A stretch of DNA of 64,000 bases from Bin25 sp026709415 (lineage in GTDB: Bacteria; Bacteroidota; Bacteroidia; Flavobacteriales; Flavobacteriaceae): contig OZ241330.1 of NCBI GenBank assembly GCA_965200045.1, positions 1,736,001-1,800,000 of the forward strand, given 5' to 3'. The notes beneath the pieces are model-generated. The model did not search any database. It worked only from the letters and a program-made list of their open reading frames with translations, and was not told where the DNA came from. Below are positions 46,184 through 55,076 of the stretch, piece after piece; positions within the stretch are counted from its first letter, which is position 1, and every line of letters starts with the position of its first letter. A program made the position numbers and the translations under genes.

Positions 46184-46951
46184 ATGAAATCGCAATCTAT
46201 TTTCCCAAATAGTCTGACATTATTAAATCTGTTTTTTGGATGTATTGCTTGCGTTTTTAGTTTTTGGGGGGTTATTTCTGGAGCCACCATTTGTCTTCTA
46301 CTCTGCGTACTTTTTGACTTTTTGGATGGGAGTTTAGCTCGAAGATTAAACTCTCAAAGTCTATTGGGTAAATATTTGGATGCTCTCGCTGATTTGGTGA
46401 GTTTTGGAGTAACTCCGGCTATTGTATTGCATGTCATGTATACTCATGAACGTTTAGCAGTTTGGAATAAACAAATCGATTTTGACTTATTCGGGCTTTC
46501 CGTGGGCTTCCAGTGGCTCCCTTTATCCATAATACCATTTTTAATCACCCTGTGTGTTGCTTTTCGTTTGGCTCGATTTGGTTCTTCAGATAATCAAAAA
46601 GAAAGTTTTATTGGATTACCGTCCCCTGCCTTAGCATTACTTATTGTGCCGTTCCCTTTATTATTGCAACACCCCTATTTGGATTTTTTTTCTCAATTTT
46701 TTCAATCTACATATTCAATAATAATAACAACCATTATTGGTTGCATTTTAGTTTTAATGCCGCTAAAAATGTTTAAATTAAAACTGACTTTTAATCGTTC
46801 TCAATCCTGGAGTGAATGGATTCTCTATATCATCACTTTAGGATTACTCTTTTTCTTTCAATTCTTAGCGATGCCATTGATTGTGTTTAGCTACATTGTC
46901 ATAAGTATTGTTAATCATTTGATTTATGGAAAAAAACTGCGTATTAGTTAA
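46184..46951 (+). CDS. pssA: CDP-diacylglycerol-serine O-phosphatidyltransferase
   Basis: Makes phosphatidylserine, the precursor of phosphatidylethanolamine. 255 aa with about eight membrane helices. The CDP-alcohol phosphotransferase motif DGx2ARx8Gx3Dx3D is complete: DGSLARRLNSQSLLGKYLDA followed by LAD. FPNSLTLLNLFFGC at the start is also typical. Start ATG 46184. No decarboxylase gene is adjacent. Confidence 0.92.
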   Translation: MKSQSIFPNSLTLLNLFFGCIACVFSFWGVISGATICLLLCVLFDFLDGSLARRLNSQSLLGKYLDALADLVSFGVTPAIVLHVMYTHERLAVWNKQIDFDLFGLSVGFQWLPLSIIPFLITLCVAFRLARFGSSDNQKESFIGLPSPALALLIVPFPLLLQHPYLDFFSQFFQSTYSIIITTIIGCILVLMPLKMFKLKLTFNRSQSWSEWILYIITLGLLFFFQFLAMPLIVFSYIVISIVNHLIYGKKLRIS

Positions 46952-46973
46952 CCATTGAATAATTCAATGGTTA
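46949..46973. other. strong 11-bp hairpin at the end of pssA
   Basis: TAACCATTGAA pairs with TTCAATGGTTA over a three-nt loop; the left arm includes the pssA stop codon. Neither strand has a T run just after the stem, so it is not a standard intrinsic terminator, although it sits between convergent genes and may end transcripts by another route. Confidence 0.5.
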
Positions 46974-47013
46974 CAAAAAAAGTTTAAAGATGGCCCAGTA
47001 AGATTGTTGGTTT

Positions 47014-47769
47014 TTAATGCATTGAAATATTTTCTTTAAGGATGTGAGAAACTAAGATCAACTGGTTTTGTATAAATAAATCGGGTAAACTTTCTAAAGG
47101 AACAAACTTTTCTACGGGACGGTAATTTTCATAGTCTTGAAATATCACCCCATCGATATTACGACGGTTGACCGCTTTCCGGAATCTTGTTCCTCCTCCA
47201 TCATTTTGAAATGAATAAGCCAAATAGTCGATTAGATATGATTCTTGATGAATCCAATAATAGTAGACGTCTTGATGTGTTTGATTTTTTTGGAATGTCA
47301 CTTCAATCGAATAGTATTGTTTATTATCAATCCAGGACTCTCCTTTGAATTGCTTGATTACAGGAGGATCATTCAGCTTAAAGGGCAACTCCATGAAATA
47401 CATCACTGCATTTAATGAATTCTGATGAAGGTCAACCATACTATCATTTAATTCAATGATTTGTCCGTTGACATATCGTATGAGTTTATCATTGGTGGGA
47501 TAAACATCTTTGATGGATACAGAGTCGATTTCTGTTTGACGTGAATAAGTGGTTTGTTTAGCATCACGATGGAGCACGTAATGATAATCACGAAAAGTAA
47601 ACTCCAGATGAAGTTGACCAAACTTTTCATGTCCATGAGCAAGAATAGAGTTATCGATAATTTCTTGTGCAGTTGGAGTTTGGTTTTGTGCACACGTAGA
47701 AAACCAGATAAGCACAACAAATAGGAAAATTGTTTTGGTTATATTTTGAAATGAAGTTATTTTAACCAT
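47014..47769 (-). CDS. DUF6503-family lipoprotein
   Basis: 251 aa from ATG 47769, chosen because it starts a lipoprotein signal (FQNITKTIFLFVVLIWFSTC); the frame runs ten codons further upstream. The mature part has AQEIIDNSILAHGHEKFGQLHLEFTFRDYHY, with segments AQEIIDNSILAHGH and LEFTFRDYHY, then FRKAVNRRNIDGVIFQDYENY, matching the flavobacterial family of unknown function DUF6503, whose fold resembles LolA/LolB-like lipid-binding barrels. Role unknown. Confidence 0.78.
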   Translation of the reverse strand: MVKITSFQNITKTIFLFVVLIWFSTCAQNQTPTAQEIIDNSILAHGHEKFGQLHLEFTFRDYHYVLHRDAKQTTYSRQTEIDSVSIKDVYPTNDKLIRYVNGQIIELNDSMVDLHQNSLNAVMYFMELPFKLNDPPVIKQFKGESWIDNKQYYSIEVTFQKNQTHQDVYYYWIHQESYLIDYLAYSFQNDGGGTRFRKAVNRRNIDGVIFQDYENYRPVEKFVPLESLPDLFIQNQLILVSHILKENISMH

Positions 47770-47880
47770 AAAGTCAGTATATTCTGGCAATATAATCAAT
47801 AGAAATTGATTCTTTGAGGATGTTATAAATGTTTAAAATTTCATGGATGAAAACTCATTTTTATTGAATTATTTATCGTT

Positions 47881-47888
47881 TAATTTTG
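47881..47888 (+). promoter_or_regulatory. candidate -7 element (TAATTTTG) for trxB
   Basis: Exact TAnnTTTG 17 nt before ATG 47906. A transcript starting here would exclude the longer N-terminus that begins at 47843, which supports the shorter start. Confidence 0.45.
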
Positions 47889-47905
47889 CCCTTGGTTTAA
47901 TTCAA

Positions 47906-48847
47906 ATGAGTAAACACAAAACAGTCATTATAGGTAGTGGACCTGCCGGGTACACTGCCGCGATTTACGCTGCAAGAGCAGACTTATCTCCCGTTTTATT
48001 TGAAGGATTAGAACCAGGCGGTCAATTGACAACTACTACGGATGTCGATAATTTTCCTGGATATCCAAAAGGGGTTCTGGGACCACAAATGATGAATGAA
48101 ATGAAAGAACAAGCTCAACGATTTGGAACCATTGTCCAATCAGATCATGTAACTAAAGTTGAACTGTCTAACAAAGTTGGGGGCATTCATTTGGTGTATG
48201 ATGGATCAAATAATAAGCTTGAAACTCAAACCGTCATTATCAGTACTGGTGCAGCTGCAAAATATTTGAATTTACCTAGTGAACAACGGCTAATTGGAGC
48301 TGGCGTATCGGCCTGCGCGGTGTGTGATGGTTTTTTTTACAGAAATAAAGAGGTTGCCGTAGTTGGAGGTGGAGATAGCGCTTGTCAAGAAGCTTCTTAC
48401 TTAGCCAATATTTGTAAAAAAGTGACTATGCTAGTTCGAAAAGGATATATGCGAGCTTCTAAAGCAATGATTCACCGAGTAAATTCAATCGACAACATCG
48501 ACATTAAATACCATCATGAAGTTTCTGAGGTTTTAGGAAAAGAAGTTGTTGAAGGGTTAGAAATAGTCAATAATCAAACCGGCCAAAAGTCTCGAATGGC
48601 TACAGATGGTTTATTCATTGCTATCGGTCACACTCCCAATACCAAACTATTTGAAAATCAATTAGAGATGGATCTAACAGGGTATATCATTACTAAAGGA
48701 AAAACCACACAAACTAATTTACCTGGTGTTTTTGCCTCTGGTGATGTACAAGATCATCAATACCGACAAGCTGTCACAGCCGCTGGGACAGGTTGCATGG
48801 CTGCATTGGATGCTGAACGTTATCTACAAGAATTACCAAATCAATAG
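47906..48847 (+). CDS. trxB: thioredoxin-disulfide reductase
   Basis: FAD/NADPH flavoprotein that reduces thioredoxin. 313 aa from ATG 47906, where the FAD motif VIIGSGPAGYTAAIYAARA begins after six residues. The redox pair is CAVC in GVSACAVCDGFFYRN, the NADPH loop is VAVVGGGDSACQEA, and GVFASGDVQDHQYRQAVTAA is the second FAD contact. The upstream 21 codons in frame are treated as non-coding. Convergent with lptB. Confidence 0.95.
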   Translation: MSKHKTVIIGSGPAGYTAAIYAARADLSPVLFEGLEPGGQLTTTTDVDNFPGYPKGVLGPQMMNEMKEQAQRFGTIVQSDHVTKVELSNKVGGIHLVYDGSNNKLETQTVIISTGAAAKYLNLPSEQRLIGAGVSACAVCDGFFYRNKEVAVVGGGDSACQEASYLANICKKVTMLVRKGYMRASKAMIHRVNSIDNIDIKYHHEVSEVLGKEVVEGLEIVNNQTGQKSRMATDGLFIAIGHTPNTKLFENQLEMDLTGYIITKGKTTQTNLPGVFASGDVQDHQYRQAVTAAGTGCMAALDAERYLQELPNQ

Positions 48848-48900
48848 TCCCTTTGCAATAATCCATTGTAGAAAATGGAAGTGATAATTTTTTGATTTGG

Positions 48901-49653
48901 TTATCCTGTAGAATTTTTTGTTGGCTTTTTATCGATGAGAATAAAATCTTTACCTAAATAGGTCTCGCGGACAATTTTGTCTTCTGCCAATTCTTTAGGC
49001 GTTCCTTGACGTAGAATGTCTCCCTGTGACAAGATGTAGGTTCGATCGGTGATGGCGAGGGTTTCGTGAACATTATGATCGGTAATCAAAACCCCGATAT
49101 TTTTTTGTTTTAATACAAAAATGATATCTTGAATATCTTTGACCGCGATGGGATCAACCCCGGCAAAGGGTTCATCGAGTAAAACAAATTTAGGATCTCT
49201 AGCCAATGCCCTGGCAATTTCAGTTCTCCGGCGTTCTCCACCAGATAATAAATCACCTCTATTTTTTCGTATGGATTCTATATTGAATTCTTTCAATAGT
49301 GATTCCATTTTTTCTGATTGTTGAGTTTTAGATAGTTCGGTCATTTGTAAAACGCTCAAAAGATTCTCTTCGACACTAAGTTTTCGAAAAATTGAAGCTT
49401 CTTGAGCCAAATATCCAATCCCTTTTTGAGCTCTTTTATACATAGGATCTTTGGTGATTTCATCTCGATCTATGTATATATTCCCTTTTTGCGGTTTGAT
49501 TAACCCCACAATCATATAAAATGAAGTGGTTTTGCCCGCCCCATTTGGTCCCAATAATCCTACGATTTCTCCTTGAGAGACTTCAATGGAAATACTTTTA
49601 ACTACCTGTTTGTTGCGGTAGGACTTTTCAATATTCTTTGCACTGAGTTTCAA
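48901..49653 (-). CDS. lptB: LPS export ABC transporter ATP-binding protein
   Basis: Powers extraction of lipopolysaccharide from the inner membrane with LptFGC. 250 aa with Walker A GLLGPNGAGKTTSFYMI, Q-loop around GIGYLAQEASIFRKL, ABC signature LLSGGERRRTEIARAL, Walker B FVLLDEPFAGVDPIA and switch His in LITDHNV. GAGKTTSFYMIVGL and EASIFRKLSVEENL are typical LptB. It follows tatC after 18 nt and ends the kdsD-tatC-lptB unit. Confidence 0.95.
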   Translation of the reverse strand: MKLSAKNIEKSYRNKQVVKSISIEVSQGEIVGLLGPNGAGKTTSFYMIVGLIKPQKGNIYIDRDEITKDPMYKRAQKGIGYLAQEASIFRKLSVEENLLSVLQMTELSKTQQSEKMESLLKEFNIESIRKNRGDLLSGGERRRTEIARALARDPKFVLLDEPFAGVDPIAVKDIQDIIFVLKQKNIGVLITDHNVHETLAITDRTYILSQGDILRQGTPKELAEDKIVRETYLGKDFILIDKKPTKNSTG

Positions 49654-49671
49654 AACTATTTTAATGAATGA

Positions 49672-50511
49672 CTATTCTGTTTTTTCTATTTGCGTTTTTC
49701 CTTTTGCTTCTTTTTTTTGTTGTGATTTGATCACAAATTTTGAGATAAAGATACTCACCTCGTAAAGTAAAAAAATGGGGGTGCTCACAATGATTTGGGA
49801 AGCGATATCCGGTGGTGTAATAATGGCGGATATGCTGAGTACAATCACTAGTGCCACTTTTCTGTTACGGGCCAATAATTTTGGAGTAACCAAACCAACT
49901 TTGGTCAAAAAGTAAATGATAATTGGTAGCTCAAACATGATTCCAGTCGCTAGCACCGAAGCTCTTAATAGACCGATATAACTAGAAATATCGAAATCAT
50001 TATGAATTTGATCACTCACAGAATAATTACCTAAAAAGTTTATTGAAAGGGGAGTGACCAAATAATAACCAAAAACAACTCCCAAAAAAAACAAACTGGA
50101 AGCCACGAAAATAAATCCACGAGCCGTTGATCGTTCTTTTTCATATAAACCAGGGCTTACAAAACGCCAAAACTGATAAAGTACATATGGAAAAGCTAAA
50201 ATGAATCCAGCTAAAATCGATGTCCACATATGAGCTGAAAATTGACCCGCAACTGTTCGTGATTGAATTCGAAAGGGTAATTCTCCTTGACAAAAATTAC
50301 TGGTTGATCCAAAAAATTGAGCCACCTCACAAAAAAAACGATAAGTGATAAAGGATTTATCTTTTGGTCCAAAAAGAATTTTATCAAAAACAAAATCTTT
50401 AAATATAAAGGCCACGATAGCCACTAAAACAATGGCTATAACCGACCGGATCAAATGCCAACGTAATTCTTCGAGATGATCTAAAAAAGACATCTCTTTT
50501 TTTTTGGACAT
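49672..50511 (-). CDS. tatC: Sec-independent protein translocase TatC
   Basis: Receptor subunit of the twin-arginine translocase. 279 aa with six membrane helices. Signature features are MSFLDHLEELRWHLIRS at the N-terminus (the signal-peptide binding Glu) and FELPIIIYFLTKVGLVTP, RKVALVIVLSISAIITPPD near the end. A long periplasmic loop (GEVAQFFGSTSNFCQ-like region) is present. The gene starts 3 nt after kdsD ends; tatA is not in the window. Confidence 0.95.
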   Translation of the reverse strand: MSKKKEMSFLDHLEELRWHLIRSVIAIVLVAIVAFIFKDFVFDKILFGPKDKSFITYRFFCEVAQFFGSTSNFCQGELPFRIQSRTVAGQFSAHMWTSILAGFILAFPYVLYQFWRFVSPGLYEKERSTARGFIFVASSLFFLGVVFGYYLVTPLSINFLGNYSVSDQIHNDFDISSYIGLLRASVLATGIMFELPIIIYFLTKVGLVTPKLLARNRKVALVIVLSISAIITPPDIASQIIVSTPIFLLYEVSIFISKFVIKSQQKKEAKGKTQIEKTE

Positions 50512-50514
50512 GGA

Positions 50515-51486
50515 TTAAAGACCTTCTTTTATGAAATCCATAATGTGGAGTAAACCAGTATAATTTAATTCATCATCATGGATAATGAGTTGGTTGATTT
50601 TTTTCTTTTTGACTTCAACTAGAGCCTCTTTGGCCAAAGTTTTTTCATGCATTTTAATTGGGTTACTAGTCATGATATCATTGGCAATTAAACCAACTAA
50701 AGAGTCATGTTGTTCAACAGTTCTTCGAATGTCTCCATCGGTAATGATTCCTGCAATGCCAGAATGATCGATCACCACAGTGGCTCCTAATCTTTTGTTT
50801 GAAATTTCAACGATCACTTGTTTTACTGGTGTTGTGGGTTTTACACTCGATAGTGGATTGTCCCCAATCATTTGCCCTAGGGTCAAGGTCAATTGCTTCC
50901 CGATTTGACCACTAGGATGATACAAAGCCAAATGGTTTAAATTAAACTTTTTTAATTCTAACAAACATATGGCCAAGGCATCTCCCAAACACAATTGTAA
51001 GGTAGAGCTAGTGGTAGGAATCAAATTATCTTTTGAAACTTCATTTTCAATAGGTATTGGGATATGTATATCAACCAGTTTGGATAGTTGAGATTTATTA
51101 TTACTAGTCCAAGCCACCAGCGATACTTTGAAATTTTGTAGGTGCTTTGTTAAAGCCACTAACTCTGGTGTATTTCCACTTTTTGAAATACAGATTACAA
51201 CGTCGTCGGTTTTTATTTTTCCAACATCACCATGTAAAGCATCAACTGTATTCAAAAAAAAAGCTCGAATTCCTATAGAATTCAAAGTAGCCACTATCTT
51301 TTGTGCTATCAATCCACTTTTTCCAATACCACTAAAAAAAATATTTTCATTAGCCTGATGAATTTTAATGACTAGCTTGTAAAACTGCTGGTCCAATCTA
51401 TGTGAAAAAGCGAAAATGGCCTTGGATTGGACCTCTAAACTCTTCTGAGCAATCGAAAGGATTGTATCGATGTCGTTTAAAGCCAA
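50515..51486 (-). CDS. kdsD: arabinose-5-phosphate isomerase (KpsF/GutQ/KdsD family)
   Basis: Interconverts ribulose-5-phosphate and arabinose-5-phosphate, the entry to Kdo synthesis. 323 aa: SIS domain with FFSGIGKSGLIAQKIVATL, DALHGDVGKIKTDDVVICIS and the GNTPELV loop, followed by two CBS motifs (MIGDNPLSSVKPTTPVKQV, AGIITDGDIRRTV, NDIMTSNPIKMHEKTLAKEA). Linked to lptB, so a role in the LPS core fits. It is divergent from the recQ fusion across 69 nt. Confidence 0.93.
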   Translation of the reverse strand: MALNDIDTILSIAQKSLEVQSKAIFAFSHRLDQQFYKLVIKIHQANENIFFSGIGKSGLIAQKIVATLNSIGIRAFFLNTVDALHGDVGKIKTDDVVICISKSGNTPELVALTKHLQNFKVSLVAWTSNNKSQLSKLVDIHIPIPIENEVSKDNLIPTTSSTLQLCLGDALAICLLELKKFNLNHLALYHPSGQIGKQLTLTLGQMIGDNPLSSVKPTTPVKQVIVEISNKRLGATVVIDHSGIAGIITDGDIRRTVEQHDSLVGLIANDIMTSNPIKMHEKTLAKEALVEVKKKKINQLIIHDDELNYTGLLHIMDFIKEGL

Positions 51487-51555
51487 ATCAATGAATAAAA
51501 GTTAGTTTTATAGTAAAACAACGGGCTAAATTAGTATATTTATCATGGTTTATAG

Positions 51556-54474
51556 ATGGAACAAAAGATTGATATTCGTAGTTTGAAGGGCGATTATAAA
51601 AAGTTTCAAGATGAAATAAAAGAAAGAGGTATTGAGTATCTCATACATTTTACCACAACTTCCAACTTATCTAGTATTCTTGAAAATGGAAAATTAATGA
51701 GTAGGGAAATATTGGAGTCTAACGATTTGGCTTTTGATATTATTGATTCGCACAGATACGATGATTTAAAACAATACATCAATCTATCTCTTTCAGGTCC
51801 AAACACAGAAATGTTTAAAGCAAAAAGACGAGATTACAAGGATAGAAATTGGTGTGTTTTAAAAATTGATCCGAAACATATTTATGATCGTGAAACTAGG
51901 TTCTCCTATCACAATGCTGCTCATACTGTGAAATTACAAGATGGTATTTCAGGCGATCTGAGTCAATTCAAAAAGCTTTTTAAACAGAAACTTGACATAA
52001 CTAACTCCTATGGAACACTAAATGTCGAGACTAGAGACTCCCAACTCCTTCCAAAATACCCAACATGTGTTCAAGCGGAAATTTTAGTAAGAGATAGCAC
52101 TCCCATAGAAAGTATTCTTGAGGTTTGTTTTGAATCAAAAGAAAAGATGGAGGAAGCAAAAGCTGCTATGCGTTCTCCCGATACGAGCTTGTTTAAAGTG
52201 GATAAAGAAATATTTGAACCTAAACTTCGTAAAACAAACCATGGTCCTTCGAAGATGTCTAAGGTTGCAATTCTTAAGGGGCTAAAGGAACATTTCGGGT
52301 TTGAAAAGTTCAAATCTTACAAAATAGATCAAGAAGGATTTGATCAAGGAGATGTCATCGAAAGACTTTCAAACCGTCATGATGTTTTTGTGATTATGCC
52401 TACAGGTGGTGGAAAATCTCTTTGTTATCAGTTGCCGGCTATTTTAAATGAAAATAAAGTAGCCTTTGTCATTTCTCCTTTAATTGCATTGATGAAAAAT
52501 CAAGTGGATGCTATTCGAGGAAATGCCAAAGATGATAGTGTTGCCCATGTGATGAATTCGACACTTTCGAAAAAAGATCGAGATCAAGTGTTGAAGGATT
52601 TAAAAGAGCGTAAAACCAAATTGTTGTATGTTGCTCCTGAATCATTTTCTAAAGAATCCAACCTTGATGAATTCAAAAAACTTGATGTTTCTTTTGTGGC
52701 CATTGATGAAGCCCATTGTATTTCGGAATGGGGCCATGATTTTCGACCCGAATACCGAAATATCAGAAAAACCGTTGATTTGTTAGGGGATAATATTCCC
52801 GTCATGGCTTTAACGGCTACTGCCACAAGAAAGGTTCAAGATGATATCATTAAAAATTTGAGAATGGAAAACCCTCAAATTTTTAAAGCATCGTTTAATC
52901 GCTCCAATTTATATTATGAAGTAAGGTCGAAAACAGCTGAAGTGAATAATGAAATTGTTCGATTCATTAAACAATCCCAAGAAGGAAAATCTGGGATTAT
53001 CTATTGTTTAGCAAGAAAAGATACAGAATATGTAGCCAGTGTTTTACAAGAAAATGGCATCAATGCCCTTCCTTATCATGCTGGCCTGAAAGCAAAACAA
53101 AGAGCCGTGCATCAAGAAAAGTTTTTAAATGATGATCGATGTGATGTGATGGTGGCCACCATTGCTTTTGGATTAGGCATCGATAAACCAGATGTGCGCT
53201 ATGTCATTCATCATTCGATTCCAAAAAACATCGAAAGTTATTATCAAGAAACAGGACGTGCTGGGAGAGATGGGAAAGAAGGACACTGTTTGGCTTTTTT
53301 TAATGAAAAAGATATTGAAAAATTAGAATCCTTTTCTGATTCTAAGACCATCATAGAAAAAGAAAGAAACGGATATCTTCTAGAGGAAATGGTAGGGTAT
53401 GTTGAAACAGCCATTTCAAGAAGAAAGTTTTTATTGAACTATTTCGGTGAAAAGTTTGATAATGAAACTGGACCTGGTGGAGATTTAGATGATAATGTTC
53501 GATTTCCTAAAAAGTTAATAGAAGTCAAAAAAGAGTTTAAAACATTACTCGATGTTATTGAGCAAACCAAAGCCAATTATAAAACCAAAGAATTGGCTAA
53601 AATTTTGAGTGGCAAAACGAATGCTCTAATAAAATCCCATGAAACTGAAAAGACCTCTTTTTTTGGTATTGGAAAAGAAAGGAAAGAGGAATGGTGGAAA
53701 TCGCTGATCAGACAATCAATCGTCAAAGAATATTTAAAAAAGAATATAGAAAATTATGGCGTTGTCGAGATTACTGAAAAAGGAAACAGAGTCAAAAAAC
53801 AAAATAAAGAGATTTTTATTTCAGAGCCCCAAATAGTCCAAGCTGGCCGGCAACAATCGTCATCCGATAGTGTAAAAATGATGTCTGATCCATTATTATT
53901 GAAAATATTGATGGAAACAAGAAAAAAAGTTGCTCGAGAAAAGAATGTCCCCCCTTATACTGTTTTCCAAGAATCTTCCCTGGAGGAAATGTGTCTCAAG
54001 TATCCCATCACAAAAAAAGAACTTCTCGGGATTGCCGGTGTTGGTGTGGGAAAAGCTGAAAAATTTGGACAACCCTTTATCGATGTAATCCAAGATTATG
54101 TGAAAGAAAATGATGTGGTCCGCCCTGACGATTTAATCATCAAAACTAAAAAAACTAACTCACTTTTAAAACCACTGATTATCCAAAGTATTGATAAAAA
54201 ATTGTCATTGGAAGAAATTACCGGCGCTCAGAAAATTTCTCGTGAAAACCTATTAGAAGAAATGGAAAAAATTGTCAAATCGGGGACTAAATTAGATATT
54301 TACAATTGGGTTGAAGATTTATTTGATGAAGAGGCAGAAGATCAACTATATGATTTTTTAATTCAAGAAGAATCCGATGATTTTCAAAAATTAATGGATG
54401 AATTTGGGGATCGATACGAAGAAGAAGATCTTAGAGTGTTCAGGCTCTACTTTATGAGTCAGACAGCCAACTAA
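51556..54474 (+). CDS. recQ: RecQ helicase with N-terminal DarT-like ADP-ribosyltransferase domain
   Basis: 972 aa, about 230 longer than a normal Bacteroidota RecQ. Residues about 26-205 resemble the DNA ADP-ribosyltransferase toxin DarT: LIHFTTTSNLSSILENGKL (compare HITHxxNLxSIL), LKQYINLSLSGPNTEMF, an NAAH segment near 120, and CVQAEILVRDSTPIESI, where Glu175 matches the catalytic Glu of DarT in YQAEALIWQHCPISLL. Residues about 235-970 are RecQ: Walker A MPTGGGKS (281-288), DEAH (384-387), ALTATATRKVQDDI, YYQETGRAGRDGKEG, then the RQC and a helix-rich HRDC-like C-terminus. Between FGFEKFKS and QGDVIERL there is an insertion of about nine residues relative to usual RecQ. The ATG at 51556 is the first possible start and the frame is unbroken. 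Synteny with kdsD-tatC-lptB marks it as the housekeeping recQ. No macrodomain (DarG) gene is near. Assignment of RecQ is certain, DarT likely. Confidence 0.88.
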   Translation: MEQKIDIRSLKGDYKKFQDEIKERGIEYLIHFTTTSNLSSILENGKLMSREILESNDLAFDIIDSHRYDDLKQYINLSLSGPNTEMFKAKRRDYKDRNWCVLKIDPKHIYDRETRFSYHNAAHTVKLQDGISGDLSQFKKLFKQKLDITNSYGTLNVETRDSQLLPKYPTCVQAEILVRDSTPIESILEVCFESKEKMEEAKAAMRSPDTSLFKVDKEIFEPKLRKTNHGPSKMSKVAILKGLKEHFGFEKFKSYKIDQEGFDQGDVIERLSNRHDVFVIMPTGGGKSLCYQLPAILNENKVAFVISPLIALMKNQVDAIRGNAKDDSVAHVMNSTLSKKDRDQVLKDLKERKTKLLYVAPESFSKESNLDEFKKLDVSFVAIDEAHCISEWGHDFRPEYRNIRKTVDLLGDNIPVMALTATATRKVQDDIIKNLRMENPQIFKASFNRSNLYYEVRSKTAEVNNEIVRFIKQSQEGKSGIIYCLARKDTEYVASVLQENGINALPYHAGLKAKQRAVHQEKFLNDDRCDVMVATIAFGLGIDKPDVRYVIHHSIPKNIESYYQETGRAGRDGKEGHCLAFFNEKDIEKLESFSDSKTIIEKERNGYLLEEMVGYVETAISRRKFLLNYFGEKFDNETGPGGDLDDNVRFPKKLIEVKKEFKTLLDVIEQTKANYKTKELAKILSGKTNALIKSHETEKTSFFGIGKERKEEWWKSLIRQSIVKEYLKKNIENYGVVEITEKGNRVKKQNKEIFISEPQIVQAGRQQSSSDSVKMMSDPLLLKILMETRKKVAREKNVPPYTVFQESSLEEMCLKYPITKKELLGIAGVGVGKAEKFGQPFIDVIQDYVKENDVVRPDDLIIKTKKTNSLLKPLIIQSIDKKLSLEEITGAQKISRENLLEEMEKIVKSGTKLDIYNWVEDLFDEEAEDQLYDFLIQEESDDFQKLMDEFGDRYEEEDLRVFRLYFMSQTAN

Positions 54475-54584
54475 AATCTAAAGATTCTATTAGAGCAACC
54501 GTGGAATCTTTATCAGAAAATCTATGGTTTGCTTTTGGTTGTTTGTTTTTGAAAGTGATCAAAAAGATTATTTACAAGGTTGAC

Positions 54585-55052
54585 TTAGACATCTGGATTG
54601 TAAGGAAAAGACGAATGATGCAAGTCTATTTTCAAAGTTCCATCAATCAACTTATATCCAAAAGAGTATTCAACTTTTGCTTCATTGCCATCTAAATCAG
54701 TAAAGTAATAATTTCCCATAGCAATCGCACGACTTTCCTCTAATATAAAATCTGTGTTTTCAAATCTGACATTGGTCCAAGGTTGAATGGCAAAACCTTT
54801 ATCTTCCGAACAAGATCTATCATCCCCAGCTATGAAATAAGAAATAGCATCCGATTTAGTCGATCTAAATTGTACTTCTTGACATTTTGTAGGTTTAAAC
54901 AATACAGGCCCCGCTTCAAAAGCATATCGATTATCGAGAAAATCACTTGTAAAATTTTCACACTCTTTTCTAGACTCTCTTAGTGAACCAATTTTAACCA
55001 CGCCATCAGCCCAGAGTTGTTGAGCCTTTATTACTTGTTGTTTTGTAATCAT
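54585..55052 (-). CDS. putative iota-class carbonic anhydrase (COG4337, NTF2-like fold)
   Basis: 155 aa, no signal peptide. The whole sequence follows the COG4337/iota-carbonic anhydrase pattern as I remember it: ITKQQVIKAQQLWADGVVKI, FKPTKCQEVQFRSTK and DAISYFIAGDD, GFAIQPWTNVRFENTDFIL, AMGNYYFTDLDGNEAKVEY and the terminal LHHSSFPY. Iota-CAs hydrate CO2 without a metal in several studied members. It is 24 nt after a SulP anion transporter on the same strand, which suggests a coupled bicarbonate transport and conversion unit. An NTF2/SnoaL-fold protein of other function is the alternative. Confidence 0.75.
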   Translation of the reverse strand: MITKQQVIKAQQLWADGVVKIGSLRESRKECENFTSDFLDNRYAFEAGPVLFKPTKCQEVQFRSTKSDAISYFIAGDDRSCSEDKGFAIQPWTNVRFENTDFILEESRAIAMGNYYFTDLDGNEAKVEYSFGYKLIDGTLKIDLHHSSFPYNPDV

Positions 55053-55076
55053 GATAAATTGAATTTTTTGTTTGGT

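Noticed and set aside
48861..48878. TCCATT/AATGGA hairpin between trxB and lptB as a terminator
   Set aside because: The stem is only six A/T-rich pairs and the T run starts nine bases later, so support is poor.
54480..54511. Inverted repeat AAAGATTC/GAATCTTT as a recQ terminator
   Set aside because: The 16-nt loop and lack of a T run make it a weak candidate.
54501..54695. Plus-strand frame of 64 codons after recQ
   Set aside because: It overlaps the end of the carbonic anhydrase-like gene on the other strand and has low-complexity composition.
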